Positions 37,802 to 46,541 of a stretch of 64,000 nt of DNA are shown in pieces. Source of the DNA: an uncultured Bacteroidota bacterium (GTDB taxonomy: Bacteria > Bacteroidota > Bacteroidia > 2-12-FULL-35-15); contig CAINDA010000041.1 of the NCBI GenBank assembly GCA_903847205.1, positions 62,001 through 126,000 of the forward strand, written 5' to 3'. The translations under genes and the position numbers were made by a program. The notes under the pieces are model-generated. The model was given only the letters and a program-made list of their open reading frames with translations, made no database searches and was not told where the DNA came from. Numbering within the stretch: position 1 is the stretch's first letter; every line of letters begins with the position of its first letter.

Positions 37802-38680
37802 CTATTTTCCTTCAGGTCTTTTATGTTTCCACCTGCGATGTGTCCACAGCCAATACTCTGGAGTAGCGCGAATGTCTTTTTCAAGAAGGTGAGTTACTTT
37901 TTCGGTTATCTCGCCGTAGGCTGTATCTTTAGGATTAGCAGTAACATCAAAAAGTTCAAAACTGTAATGTCCCCTTTTTTCTTTATTCAAGCGGCCGTAT
38001 ATAACAGGATAATTGTATTCCTTGGCAAATTTTTCAGCACCAAAAACTACACCGGTATCCTGGTTTAAAAACTTCATCCAGATAGCATTATTGGGGTTCG
38101 AGGGTGATTGATCAGTACCGAATATTGTAGCAGTAAGATTATTAATATTGTTATCAAAAAAAACTTTTACTTCTTGCGTCGGAAGCATAGCAAGGCCGTA
38201 TTTACTGCGTGTGGCACGCATTTTAGCATCAAAATATTTATTTGTAAGAGGCTTGTAAATCCCTACTGCCTTGTGTTTAATCATTGCATCAACCGAAACA
38301 GCAAATAATTCCCAATTGTTAAGATGTCCGCCGGCAATAATTACACTTCTCTTCTGATCATAGTATTTATTAATTACTTCCGGATTTTTACATATAAATC
38401 TTTTTAACACTTCTTTTTCTGAAATGGTAAAAGTTTTAAGACTTTCCACAATAAGATCGCTGAAGTGCCGGTAAAATTTTCTGCAAATTTCAATATGTTC
38501 TTTTTCTGTTTTCTCAGGAAAAGAATTACGGATATTTTGCAGCACTATTTTTTTTCGATAACCTGAAACGTGAAAGAAAAGGATAAATAAAAAATCAGAA
38601 AATCCATATAATAAGAAAAAAGGAAGAAACGAGATTGGAATTATTACCAAATAATATAACAGACGGTTAACAAAAATCAT
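37802..38680 (-). CDS. LpxL/HtrB-type lysophospholipid acyltransferase
   Basis: This 292-aa protein has an N-terminal membrane anchor (residues 5-40) and the LPLAT fold of lipid A late acyltransferases. The catalytic H-x4-E motif is GGHLNNWE (about 117-124). GIYKPLTNKYFDAKMRATRS and PAEYWLW-like ATPEYWLWTHRRWKHKRP near the C-terminus are characteristic. It probably adds a secondary acyl chain to lipid A or an amino lipid. It lies 39 bp downstream of its own strand's promoter region and immediately upstream of rarA. Confidence 0.88.
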   Translation of the reverse strand: MIFVNRLLYYLVIIPISFLPFFLLYGFSDFLFILFFHVSGYRKKIVLQNIRNSFPEKTEKEHIEICRKFYRHFSDLIVESLKTFTISEKEVLKRFICKNPEVINKYYDQKRSVIIAGGHLNNWELFAVSVDAMIKHKAVGIYKPLTNKYFDAKMRATRSKYGLAMLPTQEVKVFFDNNINNLTATIFGTDQSPSNPNNAIWMKFLNQDTGVVFGAEKFAKEYNYPVIYGRLNKEKRGHYSFELFDVTANPKDTAYGEITEKVTHLLEKDIRATPEYWLWTHRRWKHKRPEGK

Positions 38681-38710
38681 ATTTTATTTACGTTTAAAAA
38701 TTTTTTTAAA

Positions 38711-38718
38711 CAAAGATA
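38711..38718 (-). promoter_or_regulatory. Bacteroidota -7 promoter box (TATCTTTG on minus strand)
   Basis: The box is an exact TAnnTTTG match on the minus strand, 30 nt before the acyltransferase ATG. The nearest TTG is only 14 nt upstream, shorter than usual. Confidence 0.5.
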
Positions 38719-38822
38719 AAGGTATAGTTTTACAAAATCTAAAAAAATCGGTTGAAGGCATGCCTTTTGAATGAAGGTTTTTTTTAATTTTTTTTAACTA
38801 ATATTTCAATAATAATAAAAAA

Positions 38823-39293
38823 ATGAACAACACTTTTAAATTAAAATCAGTCATTTTGGTCATTGCTTTACTTATGACTTCCGCCGTTTTTGCACAGAAG
38901 AAAAAGGCTGAAAAAAATAAATTTTTGGAAGGCAGAAAATTCGATACCCAGTTTTATGAAATAAAAGCGGGTGTAAGAGGAAAAGCTGTTCCCAATATTG
39001 TATCGCTCAAATCAGGGGAGATCCAATCCGATTTAACCGGTGACAAGCTTACGGTTCCCCCGATTGGATTCAAAATTTCACTTGATTCAACATACTTTGA
39101 CAAAGAAGATTCAACCGAAATGCACATGGTTACTTTTAAGGCTGAATATTCTGAAGACAAAAATACTTACAGGTGGGAAGCCACCGTTACAAATTTTGAA
39201 ATCGAAGGAACTTTTGTGACTCTGAGAAGTGATGTAGAAAAGAAGAGGTACGAATTTTCAGGAGAGGAGAAATCAAGCGGGAAAAAGAAATAG
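38823..39293 (+). CDS. Small secreted protein of unknown function
   Basis: This 156-aa protein has a signal peptide (SVILVIALLMTSAVFAQ, cleavage near residue 24). The mature part is beta-rich and highly charged (FDTQFYEIKAGVRGK, TYRWEATVTNFEIEGTF). No family was recognised. It is monocistronic, with a strong bidirectional terminator after it. Confidence 0.7.
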   Translation: MNNTFKLKSVILVIALLMTSAVFAQKKKAEKNKFLEGRKFDTQFYEIKAGVRGKAVPNIVSLKSGEIQSDLTGDKLTVPPIGFKISLDSTYFDKEDSTEMHMVTFKAEYSEDKNTYRWEATVTNFEIEGTFVTLRSDVEKKRYEFSGEEKSSGKKK

Positions 39294-39305
39294 GAATTTT
39301 AATTC

Positions 39306-39341
39306 AAAAAAAATCCCTTCCGAAAACAGGAAGGGATTTTT
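39306..39341. terminator. Bidirectional rho-independent terminator
   Basis: A perfect stem of at least 12 bp (AAAATCCCTTCC with GGAAGGGATTTT) with a 7-nt loop has A-run and T-run flanks. It serves the convergent secreted-protein and GAPDH genes. Confidence 0.9.
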
Positions 39342-39357
39342 TTATTTTTATATGAGA

Positions 39358-40842
39358 CTAGTAATATACCAATCTCCTAACCTCTGCAATATTCTTTGAG
39401 AAGCGGATAACCTGCCTTGTATAACCATATTCGTTATCATACCATACATACAATACAATGTTTTTTTTATCCGGCCCGACAATAGTTGCCTGGCTGTCAA
39501 ATACTGATGAACAGGAGTTTCCGATAACATCTGTTGAAACAAATTCATTTGAATTGATATACTGAATCTGATCTACCAGCGGGCCTGTTAACGATGCGTC
39601 TTTCAATACTTCGTTAACATCTTCTTTGGTTACTTCTTTATCAACTGTCATACTCAAAATAGCTAAAGAAACGTTGGGAGTTGGCACGCGCACAGAGTTT
39701 GCAGTGAACTTTCCTGACAATATCGGAAGCACTTTCTTTAGAGCACTTTCGGCGCCGGTCTCTGTAATCACCATGTTTAAAGCAGCTGAACGCCCTCTGC
39801 GGTATTTTTTATGGTAGTTATCAAGTAGATTTTGATCATTGGTATAAGAGTGAACTGTTTCAATATGTCCGCGTGCAATACCTAATTGAGTATGAATTAC
39901 CTGTAAAACCGGCATTATAGCATTGGTAGTGCAGGATGCTGCAGAAAAAATAGTTTCTGTTTTAACATCAAGGGTTTCGTGATTTACACCGTAAACTATA
40001 TTCGGCACATCGCCCTTTGCTGGAGCTGTTAATAATACTTTTGAAATTCCTTTCGCTTTTAAATGACGGCTCAATTCTTCTCTGTTTCTGTAAACACCGG
40101 TATTGTCGATAAGTAAGGCATCATTAATTCCGTAAGCAGTGTAATCAACATCTTCCGGATTTTTAGCATCTATCATATATACCCTGTGTCCATTGATGAT
40201 CAGGGTTTTGTTTTTTAAGTCTTCAACAATAGTTCCAGGGAATGAACCATGAACTGAATCGGTGCGGAGTAAATCAGCACGTTTAATAATTTCTTCATCG
40301 CTGTTGCCGCGAGTTACAATTGCTTTTAAGCGCAGCTGTTCTCCTTTACCTGATTGAGTAATCAGCTCCCTTGCAGCCAAACGCCCTATACGTCCGAAAC
40401 CATATAATACCACGTCTTTCGGAACAACAGTATGTTTTGTCCCGATTAAATCAACCAGCTTATTATTAATATAATCGGAAGCAGATTTAAAATTGTTTTT
40501 TTCCTGATTCCATTCGAATGTCAATTTACCAATATCAATACGTGACGGGCAGATGTCAGCATTACGCACTAAATTTGCGATCAAAACAGTATCTTTGATA
40601 TTGATAGGTTTTTTGACAATATCTTTTGAATAATAAAGATGGAGCTTCATTATTTCACTGGCATTTAAATCAACCAATTGATTTCTGAACAAAATTAATT
40701 CAATAGATTTTTCAAACCAAAGTTTACCGATAATCTCCATCAGATCAAGAGCAGCTTTTTCGTCTTCAATCCAGGCATTCAGCTCCGTTTCGTAGGAGTC
40801 AGCTGCTTTTCCTTTAACAGGATTCAAAGTGTTTAATGTCAT
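39358..40842 (-). CDS. gap: Glyceraldehyde-3-phosphate dehydrogenase, long form
   Basis: This 494-aa GAPDH is about 150 residues longer than the classical 330-340 aa enzyme. Residues 1-143 are a helical extension with no recognised domain (LWFEKSIELILFRNQLVDLN). The Rossmann motif YGFGRIGR is at 147-154, the catalytic Cys is in SAASCTTNAIMPV (Cys304), and YRRGRSAALNMVITETGA (347-364) and VRVPTPNVSLA (385-395) carry the substrate-binding residues. The N-extended form recurs in Bacteroidota. The coenzyme preference (NAD or NADP) and direction are not decided here. Confidence 0.93.
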   Translation of the reverse strand: MTLNTLNPVKGKAADSYETELNAWIEDEKAALDLMEIIGKLWFEKSIELILFRNQLVDLNASEIMKLHLYYSKDIVKKPINIKDTVLIANLVRNADICPSRIDIGKLTFEWNQEKNNFKSASDYINNKLVDLIGTKHTVVPKDVVLYGFGRIGRLAARELITQSGKGEQLRLKAIVTRGNSDEEIIKRADLLRTDSVHGSFPGTIVEDLKNKTLIINGHRVYMIDAKNPEDVDYTAYGINDALLIDNTGVYRNREELSRHLKAKGISKVLLTAPAKGDVPNIVYGVNHETLDVKTETIFSAASCTTNAIMPVLQVIHTQLGIARGHIETVHSYTNDQNLLDNYHKKYRRGRSAALNMVITETGAESALKKVLPILSGKFTANSVRVPTPNVSLAILSMTVDKEVTKEDVNEVLKDASLTGPLVDQIQYINSNEFVSTDVIGNSCSSVFDSQATIVGPDKKNIVLYVWYDNEYGYTRQVIRFSKNIAEVRRLVYY

Positions 40843-40873
40843 AGGTTTAATTTTTATTTATTATTAAAAAAAG

Positions 40874-40928
40874 AACCGCACAAACATCAGCGAAATTTTT
40901 TATCATTTTCAAAGATGTTTGTGCGGTT
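40874..40928 (-). terminator. rho-independent terminator of rpoD
   Basis: A perfect 15-bp stem (AACCGCACAAACATC with GATGTTTGTGCGGTT) has a 25-nt loop. On the minus strand it is followed by CTTTTTTT, so it terminates the sigma-factor transcript before the GAPDH gene. Confidence 0.85.
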
Positions 40929-40952
40929 ATCATTTGTCTTCGGATTTTTATA

Positions 40953-41816
40953 TTATCCTAAATATGTTTTCAATAATTTGCTTCGTGAGTTATGACGCAG
41001 ACGGCGGATAGCCTTTTCTTTAATTTGGCGTACACGTTCACGTGTTAAATCGAATTTAGCACCGATTTCTTCCAATGTTAATCCATGATTGATTCCGATA
41101 CCGAAAAACAATCTTACTACATCGCGCTCTCTGTCGGTTAACGTAGAAAGCGAACGTTCAATTTCGCGTTGCAGCGACTCATTCATCAGCTCATTATCTG
41201 CACGGGGAGAATCATGATTTACCAATACATCAAGTAAACTGTTTTCTTCACCGTTTACAAACGGTGCATCCATGGATACATGCCTTCCTGAAACACGCAT
41301 TGTATCAGCAACTTTATCCTGAGGAAGTTCCAATACAATTGAAAGCTCTTCAGCGCTTGGTTCACGTTCGTACTGCTGTTCTAATTTTGAAAATGCCTTA
41401 TTAATTTTATTTAATGAACCCACCTGATTCAAAGGCAGACGTACAATACGGGACTGTTCAGCTAAAGCCTGCAAAATTGACTGGCGGATCCACCATACAG
41501 CATAAGAAATAAATTTGAAACCGCGGGTTTCATCAAAACGTTTCGCAGCTTTTATTAATCCAAGGTTGCCCTCATTAATTAAATCCGGAAGGCTTAAGCC
41601 TTGATTTTGATATTGTTTCGCAACAGAAACAACAAAACGTAAATTAGCTTTTGTTAATTTTTCTAATGCAACCTGGTCTCCATCTCTTATTTTTTTTGCA
41701 AGGATAACTTCTTCATCAGCTGTAATCAACTCCTCGCGGCCAATTTCTTGAAGATATTTATCCAAAGAAGCACTCTCGCGGTTAGTTATCGACTTGGTTA
41801 TTTTGAGCTGTCTCAT
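40953..41816 (-). CDS. rpoD: Primary sigma factor RpoD/SigA (Bacteroidota short form)
   Basis: This 287-aa group 1 sigma factor is the type that recognises TTG/TAnnTTTG promoters in Bacteroidota. It lacks region 1.1 and begins [20 protein letters not shown]. Region 1.2/2.1 is [20 protein letters not shown], region 2.3-2.4 [20 protein letters not shown] (about 93-112), region 3 [20 protein letters not shown], and region 4 DREREVV-like [16 protein letters not shown] plus [20 protein letters not shown] (about 242-261). Length and sequence are those of the housekeeping sigma of the phylum. Confidence 0.96.
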   Translation of the reverse strand: MRQLKITKSITNRESASLDKYLQEIGREELITADEEVILAKKIRDGDQVALEKLTKANLRFVVSVAKQYQNQGLSLPDLINEGNLGLIKAAKRFDETRGFKFISYAVWWIRQSILQALAEQSRIVRLPLNQVGSLNKINKAFSKLEQQYEREPSAEELSIVLELPQDKVADTMRVSGRHVSMDAPFVNGEENSLLDVLVNHDSPRADNELMNESLQREIERSLSTLTDRERDVVRLFFGIGINHGLTLEEIGAKFDLTRERVRQIKEKAIRRLRHNSRSKLLKTYLG

Positions 41817-41855
41817 TTTAGATTTAGATTTTAGAGTGGTGGTTAAAATCGATTA

Positions 41856-41863
41856 CAAATGTA
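41856..41863 (-). promoter_or_regulatory. Bacteroidota promoter for rpoD (TACATTTG on minus strand)
   Basis: An exact -7 box on the minus strand has a TTG exactly 20 nt upstream (its complement is CAA at 41884-41886). It lies 39 nt before the rpoD ATG. Confidence 0.75.
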
Positions 41864-42094
41864 GTCCAATATAACCTTAAAAGCAAGTTATAAGGGATTT
41901 ATTTAGGATTAAAATTGATAGATTTAACTTCTTGATTGTTAATAAATTGTGTTTTGATTGATTAAGTACGAAATCGCCCCCGTTAAAGAGCTTTTTTTAT
42001 CGATAAAAATCTCGAAAAGATTGATGTATTTTATTTTGAAGCATTAAATCGAAATAAAAAAAGAACAAACGAGGGACAATAATTTTCATACTCA

Positions 42095-43567
42095 TTAAAG
42101 TCCGAAACCATAATATGCTCTCATGCCGTTCGGATAAATCCCTTCAATCAGTACGCCTCCTTTTTTATTTGCCAGCGCGGTTTGAATGTCTTCCAGTGTA
42201 TTAATTTTCTTTTTGTCAACGCTTGTAATAACAAAACCCTCTTTTATTCCGGCGCTCAATAATTTACCGGCATTTAACCTGCTTATACGCAGGCCGTTTT
42301 CGATGCTTAATTTTTTTAATTCAGAAGTATTTAGCGGTTCAAACATCGCGCCTAATGCAGAAACAACCTCAGCCTTAGGTTTTTCGACAACATCAACTGT
42401 ACCGCTTTTATTTTTAAGAACAAGCCCCATTATTTTCTCCTGATTGCCGCGTTTTAAAGTTATGTTTACTTTATCGCCGGGGCGGTATCGGCTCACCTGC
42501 TCCTGCAATTCCGGCACATTGTTGACTGCTGCATCGCCAATTTTTGTAATAACGTCGCCTTCTTCAATTCCTCCTTCGGCGCCTGAACCGCCTGCCGTTA
42601 AGCCATTTACATAAATACCTTTTATTTCAGAAATGTTTTTTTCTTTTGCTAATTTAGAATCTAAATCGCGGATGCTCACACCGATATAAGCCCGCTGTAC
42701 TTCACCAAATTCTAATAAATCAGCAACCACTTTACGTGCTATGTTTACTGGGATGGCAAAAGAATAACCCGTATATGAGCCCGTGTTTGATGCTATGGCA
42801 GAGTTTATCCCGATTAATTCTCCTTTAGTATTTACAAGAGCCCCGCCGCTATTGCCAGGATTAACAGCCGCATCTGTCTGTAGAAAGGATTCAATTGAAT
42901 TGATTCCTTTTTTCTGATCATTTTCGAAGCTGTTAATATTACGGGCTTTTGCGCTTATAATTCCTGCCGTAACGGTTGAAGTAAGGTTAAATGGGTTGCC
43001 CACAGCCAAAGCCCATTCACCAACTTTTACATTATCGGAATTACCATAAGCCATAAATGGCAGATTGTTTTCTTTGATTTTTAAAAGTGCAAGATCGGTA
43101 GAAGCATCCTTGCCTATTACCTCAGCTGTATAGGTGCGTTTGTCGTTGAGTGTTACTTCTATTTTTTCTGCGTCCTCAATTACATGGTTGTTAGTTACAA
43201 TATATCCATCCTGGGAAATAATGACCCCGGAACCGCTGCCTATAGGAGCTTCGCGCTGCTGAGGGGCATGCTGTCCGAAAAAATCCCGGAAAGGATCGTA
43301 AGAATAATATTGATTTTTGTTTTGAACTGAATAAGTAGTTTTAACATTTACAACTGAATGAACTGACATTTCGGCAGCTACTGTAAAATCAATTGCATTC
43401 TCAGGACTACTGCCTGCCCTCATATTCACATATTTTACCGGTGTTTGATAATTAATTTGGGACTTGTCGCCCGAAAGCAGATTTTGATTTTGAAGTAAAT
43501 GATTAAAACCTAAAGCGGTGATTCCGCCGATGCCTGCTATTAAGAAAGCGCCTACAGCTTTTTTCAT
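42095..43567 (-). CDS. HtrA/DegQ-type periplasmic serine protease
   Basis: This 490-aa protein has an N-terminal signal/anchor (KKAVGAFLIAGIGGITALGF), then a trypsin-like domain with the triad His128 (GYIVTNNHVI), Asp158 (STDLALLKI) and Ser240 (NPGNSGGAL). Two PDZ domains follow (about 285-385 and 405-490). The family degrades or refolds damaged envelope proteins. The second PDZ lacks part of the usual end but reads to GMRAYYGFGL. It has its own upstream region shared with a divergent unknown gene. Confidence 0.94.
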   Translation of the reverse strand: MKKAVGAFLIAGIGGITALGFNHLLQNQNLLSGDKSQINYQTPVKYVNMRAGSSPENAIDFTVAAEMSVHSVVNVKTTYSVQNKNQYYSYDPFRDFFGQHAPQQREAPIGSGSGVIISQDGYIVTNNHVIEDAEKIEVTLNDKRTYTAEVIGKDASTDLALLKIKENNLPFMAYGNSDNVKVGEWALAVGNPFNLTSTVTAGIISAKARNINSFENDQKKGINSIESFLQTDAAVNPGNSGGALVNTKGELIGINSAIASNTGSYTGYSFAIPVNIARKVVADLLEFGEVQRAYIGVSIRDLDSKLAKEKNISEIKGIYVNGLTAGGSGAEGGIEEGDVITKIGDAAVNNVPELQEQVSRYRPGDKVNITLKRGNQEKIMGLVLKNKSGTVDVVEKPKAEVVSALGAMFEPLNTSELKKLSIENGLRISRLNAGKLLSAGIKEGFVITSVDKKKINTLEDIQTALANKKGGVLIEGIYPNGMRAYYGFGL

Positions 43568-43691
43568 GATTTTATGTTTTTAGTGTTTAATTTTTTTTGT
43601 TATTGATTGAAAGTATAACACAAAATTCATTCCTATATTTTATTGTTAATACTTATTTTAACATAAATTAACTCGGTTCGCAAAGGTTGTT

Positions 43692-43699
43692 TAACTTTG
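43692..43699 (+). promoter_or_regulatory. Bacteroidota -7 promoter box (TAACTTTG)
   Basis: The box is an exact TAnnTTTG match 41 nt before the ATG at 43740, within the divergent region opposite the HtrA gene. The -33 element is weak. Confidence 0.55.
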
Positions 43700-43739
43700 T
43701 CCACATTATTGTAAAGTCAAAAATAATTAACCGGGGTTA

Positions 43740-44477
43740 ATGAGTAATTTCAGAGAAAAGTCACAAACATTTTTTTTAGGCTTAATGGCGGGATTAATAA
43801 TTGCCGGTACCTTTTTTATTTTAAAGCTGGATAATTATTTTAAGGAATTGAATTTTTATAAAAATGTTGCTAAAACTTTTCATTCAGATACAAAGGTGGA
43901 TGAAACCTCGATTAAAGCTGAAACAGCGGTTCCTGTTAAAGAAAAGAAAACCATTGAAAGCAGTATTAAAAACAATTCTGTTTCAAGTATCGATTCCTCA
44001 AAAACAATCCCTGTAAATAAAAGTTTTGTTTTAGATGCAGATTCTTTAAACCGCCATTCCTCAAAGGATTCTTTAGTATCAAACAATACTTCACGCGAAG
44101 ATATTGTTGTTAAAAAAGATGAACTGCTTACTACAAAAACATTAGAGGTTATCAATTTGAATCCAACTTCAAATCATGGCAATTCTAAGGATTCACTGCT
44201 TCAAAAAGTAAGCGGAATTAAAGATGATAAAAATTATGCCAGCCAGTTTTTTAATATTGAATTATGGCAGTCACCCTTGAACTATAAGGGTTATAAAATG
44301 AGTAAATATAAAATTGTCTTATACGGCATTGCATCCACCGATGGGCTGAAAGTTTATTCAGTTGATGATGTTGTTTACCTTAAAAATGCTGCCGCTGTTT
44401 ACAAGCTCGATAATTCAAGTGAATTTAAATCGTATGAGCGTATTAATGATGAATCAATCATTAATAAATTTAAATAA
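43740..44477 (+). CDS. Single-span membrane protein of unknown function
   Basis: This 245-aa protein has one N-terminal membrane helix (FFLGLMAGLIIAGTFFIL, 11-28) followed by a Ser/Lys/Asp-rich low-complexity region (about 50-155, for example SSIDSSKTIPVNKSFVLD). A small C-terminal domain follows (FFNIELWQSPLNYKGYKMSK to YKLDNSSEFKSYERIND, about 172-240). No family was recognised. It lies 67 bp upstream of dapF in the same orientation and may belong to the same transcript. Confidence 0.65.
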   Translation: MSNFREKSQTFFLGLMAGLIIAGTFFILKLDNYFKELNFYKNVAKTFHSDTKVDETSIKAETAVPVKEKKTIESSIKNNSVSSIDSSKTIPVNKSFVLDADSLNRHSSKDSLVSNNTSREDIVVKKDELLTTKTLEVINLNPTSNHGNSKDSLLQKVSGIKDDKNYASQFFNIELWQSPLNYKGYKMSKYKIVLYGIASTDGLKVYSVDDVVYLKNAAAVYKLDNSSEFKSYERINDESIINKFK

Positions 44478-44544
44478 TAAAATATCTTTTTCTGTTGTCC
44501 CGAATAGATTGGAAGGGAAAAGTATATGAAATCCGTAATAAAAA

Positions 44545-45327
44545 ATGCGAATCAAATTTTATAAATACCAGGGTACCGGAAACGATTTTATTATTATTGA
44601 TAACCGCGATTTTAAATTTAACCGTGCTGATAATATCTTAGCATCTAAACTTTGCGACAGACGTTTTGGCATTGGTGCGGATGGGTTGATGCTGCTTCAA
44701 AGCAGAACAGGCTTCGACTTCGAAATGGTTTATTATAACTCCGATGGCAATGAAAGCAGCATGTGCGGAAATGGCGGACGTTGTATTACAGCATTTGCCC
44801 ACAGTTTGGGCTTGGCAGCTGATAAAGCCCATTTTACTGCAATTGACGGTGAGCATGAAGCGTTGATTTTAAAGGACTTTATTTCTCTTAAAATGAAAGA
44901 TGTAAGCGAAGTTGAACTCCACAGCAGCTACTCTTTTTTAAATACGGGTTCCCCCCATTATGTTGCGTTTGTGGATAACATAGCCTCTTTTAATGTATTT
45001 GATGAAGGCAGAAAAATCCGCAATAACAGCCGTTTTAAGACAGAAGGAGTAAATGTGAATTTTATTGAAAAACAGCATAACAATTTGTTCGTCCGTACTT
45101 ATGAAAGAGGGGTAGAGGCAGAAACTTATTCCTGCGGAACAGGCGTAACAGCAGCTGCTTTGACAGCATCATTAAAAAATGCATTAACCTCTGAAGGCTT
45201 CTGTGATATAAAAACATTAGGAGGAAATTTGAAAGTGAAATTCAAAAGGCATCTTGATAATTCGTTTACTGACATTTGGCTGGAAGGGCCTGCCAAATTT
45301 GTATTTGAAGGTGAAATAGACATTTAA
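44545..45327 (+). CDS. dapF: Diaminopimelate epimerase
   Basis: DapF converts LL-DAP to meso-DAP for lysine and peptidoglycan. The 260-aa protein has both catalytic cysteines in context: SMCGNGGRC (Cys74) and SCGTGVTAA (Cys197). GTGNDFIIIDNRD near the N-terminus and YYNSDGNE are further family signatures. Length is slightly short (usual about 270-280). Its TAA overlaps the ATG of the next gene by one base, so the two are translationally coupled. Confidence 0.97.
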   Translation: MRIKFYKYQGTGNDFIIIDNRDFKFNRADNILASKLCDRRFGIGADGLMLLQSRTGFDFEMVYYNSDGNESSMCGNGGRCITAFAHSLGLAADKAHFTAIDGEHEALILKDFISLKMKDVSEVELHSSYSFLNTGSPHYVAFVDNIASFNVFDEGRKIRNNSRFKTEGVNVNFIEKQHNNLFVRTYERGVEAETYSCGTGVTAAALTASLKNALTSEGFCDIKTLGGNLKVKFKRHLDNSFTDIWLEGPAKFVFEGEIDI

Positions 45328-45884
45328 TGACTGAGCAGCCTGTGTCATATCAATTCAGCATTAACAAACAATTCAGTGAAGAAGATTTACTGAACGGCAT
45401 ATATATTGCCGTGATTCATGCTTCACGCATACCGCCCCATATCGGCATAATTGCTGATGGAAAATATAATTCGCTGAGCATAAAAGGGCAGGATATAAAT
45501 GTTCCCGCAGCAGCCCTTATTAAAAATTCAAGGCAGCGAAAAATCCCATCTTTATTTATAAAAATAAAGCCGCACAGCACATTCAGCGCTGCGTATTTGA
45601 AAGAACATTTTATCACAAATGTGCAGCAATTTCCAAGAGTGGATATCGGCATAGCTACTTGTTTGAGTCCATTAAAATTGTTTTTTGAAGAAATATATAA
45701 CGTCCCGATGAAGGATATTAATTATTTGTTTGAACTGGTTCCTTTGCTCCATTCTATGGGATTGATAGAAAATATTTCGTCACTGTTTATTGATGAAAAA
45801 AAATATCAGTTACCTGTTTATACAAATGCTGAAATAAATGCAGGGATAGGGAAGGTGAGGGCGGAATTTAACATTAAAGGATAA
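45327..45884 (+). CDS. Unknown protein translationally coupled to dapF
   Basis: This 185-aa protein is predicted soluble, with no signal peptide. Readable stretches are GIYIAVIHASRIPPHIGIIADGKYNSLSIKG and DIGIATCLSPLKLFFEEIYN. No family was recognised. The one-base overlap with dapF (TAATG) suggests the two products are made in a fixed ratio, but a role in cell-wall synthesis is only inference from position. Confidence 0.7.
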   Translation: MTEQPVSYQFSINKQFSEEDLLNGIYIAVIHASRIPPHIGIIADGKYNSLSIKGQDINVPAAALIKNSRQRKIPSLFIKIKPHSTFSAAYLKEHFITNVQQFPRVDIGIATCLSPLKLFFEEIYNVPMKDINYLFELVPLLHSMGLIENISSLFIDEKKYQLPVYTNAEINAGIGKVRAEFNIKG

Positions 45885-45983
45885 CAAATTTTCAGCAGAA
45901 GGTTTTATATAATTTATTAATTTCACTCAATATTATTTTCTCGATAATTCATTTTAAAATCGCCGTTTATAATTAAAACATCA

Positions 45984-46505
45984 ATGAAACTGCAAGGACA
46001 ACACATTTCACTTAGGGCGCTTGAGCCTGCTGATATTGATGTTTTATATAAATGGGAAAACGATACTGAAATTTGGAACGTCAGTAATACGCAGACTCCT
46101 TTTTCGCATTTTATCCTGGAACAATATATTTCAAACGCTCATCAGGATATTTACTCAGTAAAACAATTAAGATTAATTATTAGTCTCCTTGAAAATAAAT
46201 CAGCAATCGGAAGTATTGATTTGTTTGATTTCGATCCCAATCATCTGCGTGCAGGAATTGGAATTTTAATTGCCGATAAAACTGAGAGAGGGAAAGGATA
46301 TGCCTCAGAAGCTCTGGGAATGCTGATCGAATATTGTTTTCTTACTTTGAACCTCCATCAATTATACTGCAATATTACTTCAGATAATGAGCCGAGTATT
46401 CTGTTATTTCAGAAACATGGTTTTTTGATAACCGGAGTTAAAAAACAATGGATCAGGGAGGCTGCGGGCTTTAAAGATGAATTGCTTTTACAAAGGATTC
46501 GGTAA
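45984..46505 (+). CDS. GNAT-family N-acetyltransferase (RimJ/RimL-like)
   Basis: This 173-aa protein has the GNAT fold of the Acetyltransf_3 (RimJ/RimL) group. It opens ISLRALEPADIDVLYKWEND. The acetyl-CoA pyrophosphate loop is ERGKGYASEALGM (about 100-112), and NLHQLYCNITSDNEPSILLFQKHGF is the C-terminal motif. The substrate, a protein N-terminus or small molecule, cannot be told. Confidence 0.85.
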   Translation: MKLQGQHISLRALEPADIDVLYKWENDTEIWNVSNTQTPFSHFILEQYISNAHQDIYSVKQLRLIISLLENKSAIGSIDLFDFDPNHLRAGIGILIADKTERGKGYASEALGMLIEYCFLTLNLHQLYCNITSDNEPSILLFQKHGFLITGVKKQWIREAAGFKDELLLQRIR

Positions 46506-46541
46506 TTTTTTTACTTCATAGGTGCGAGGAAACAAAATAAT

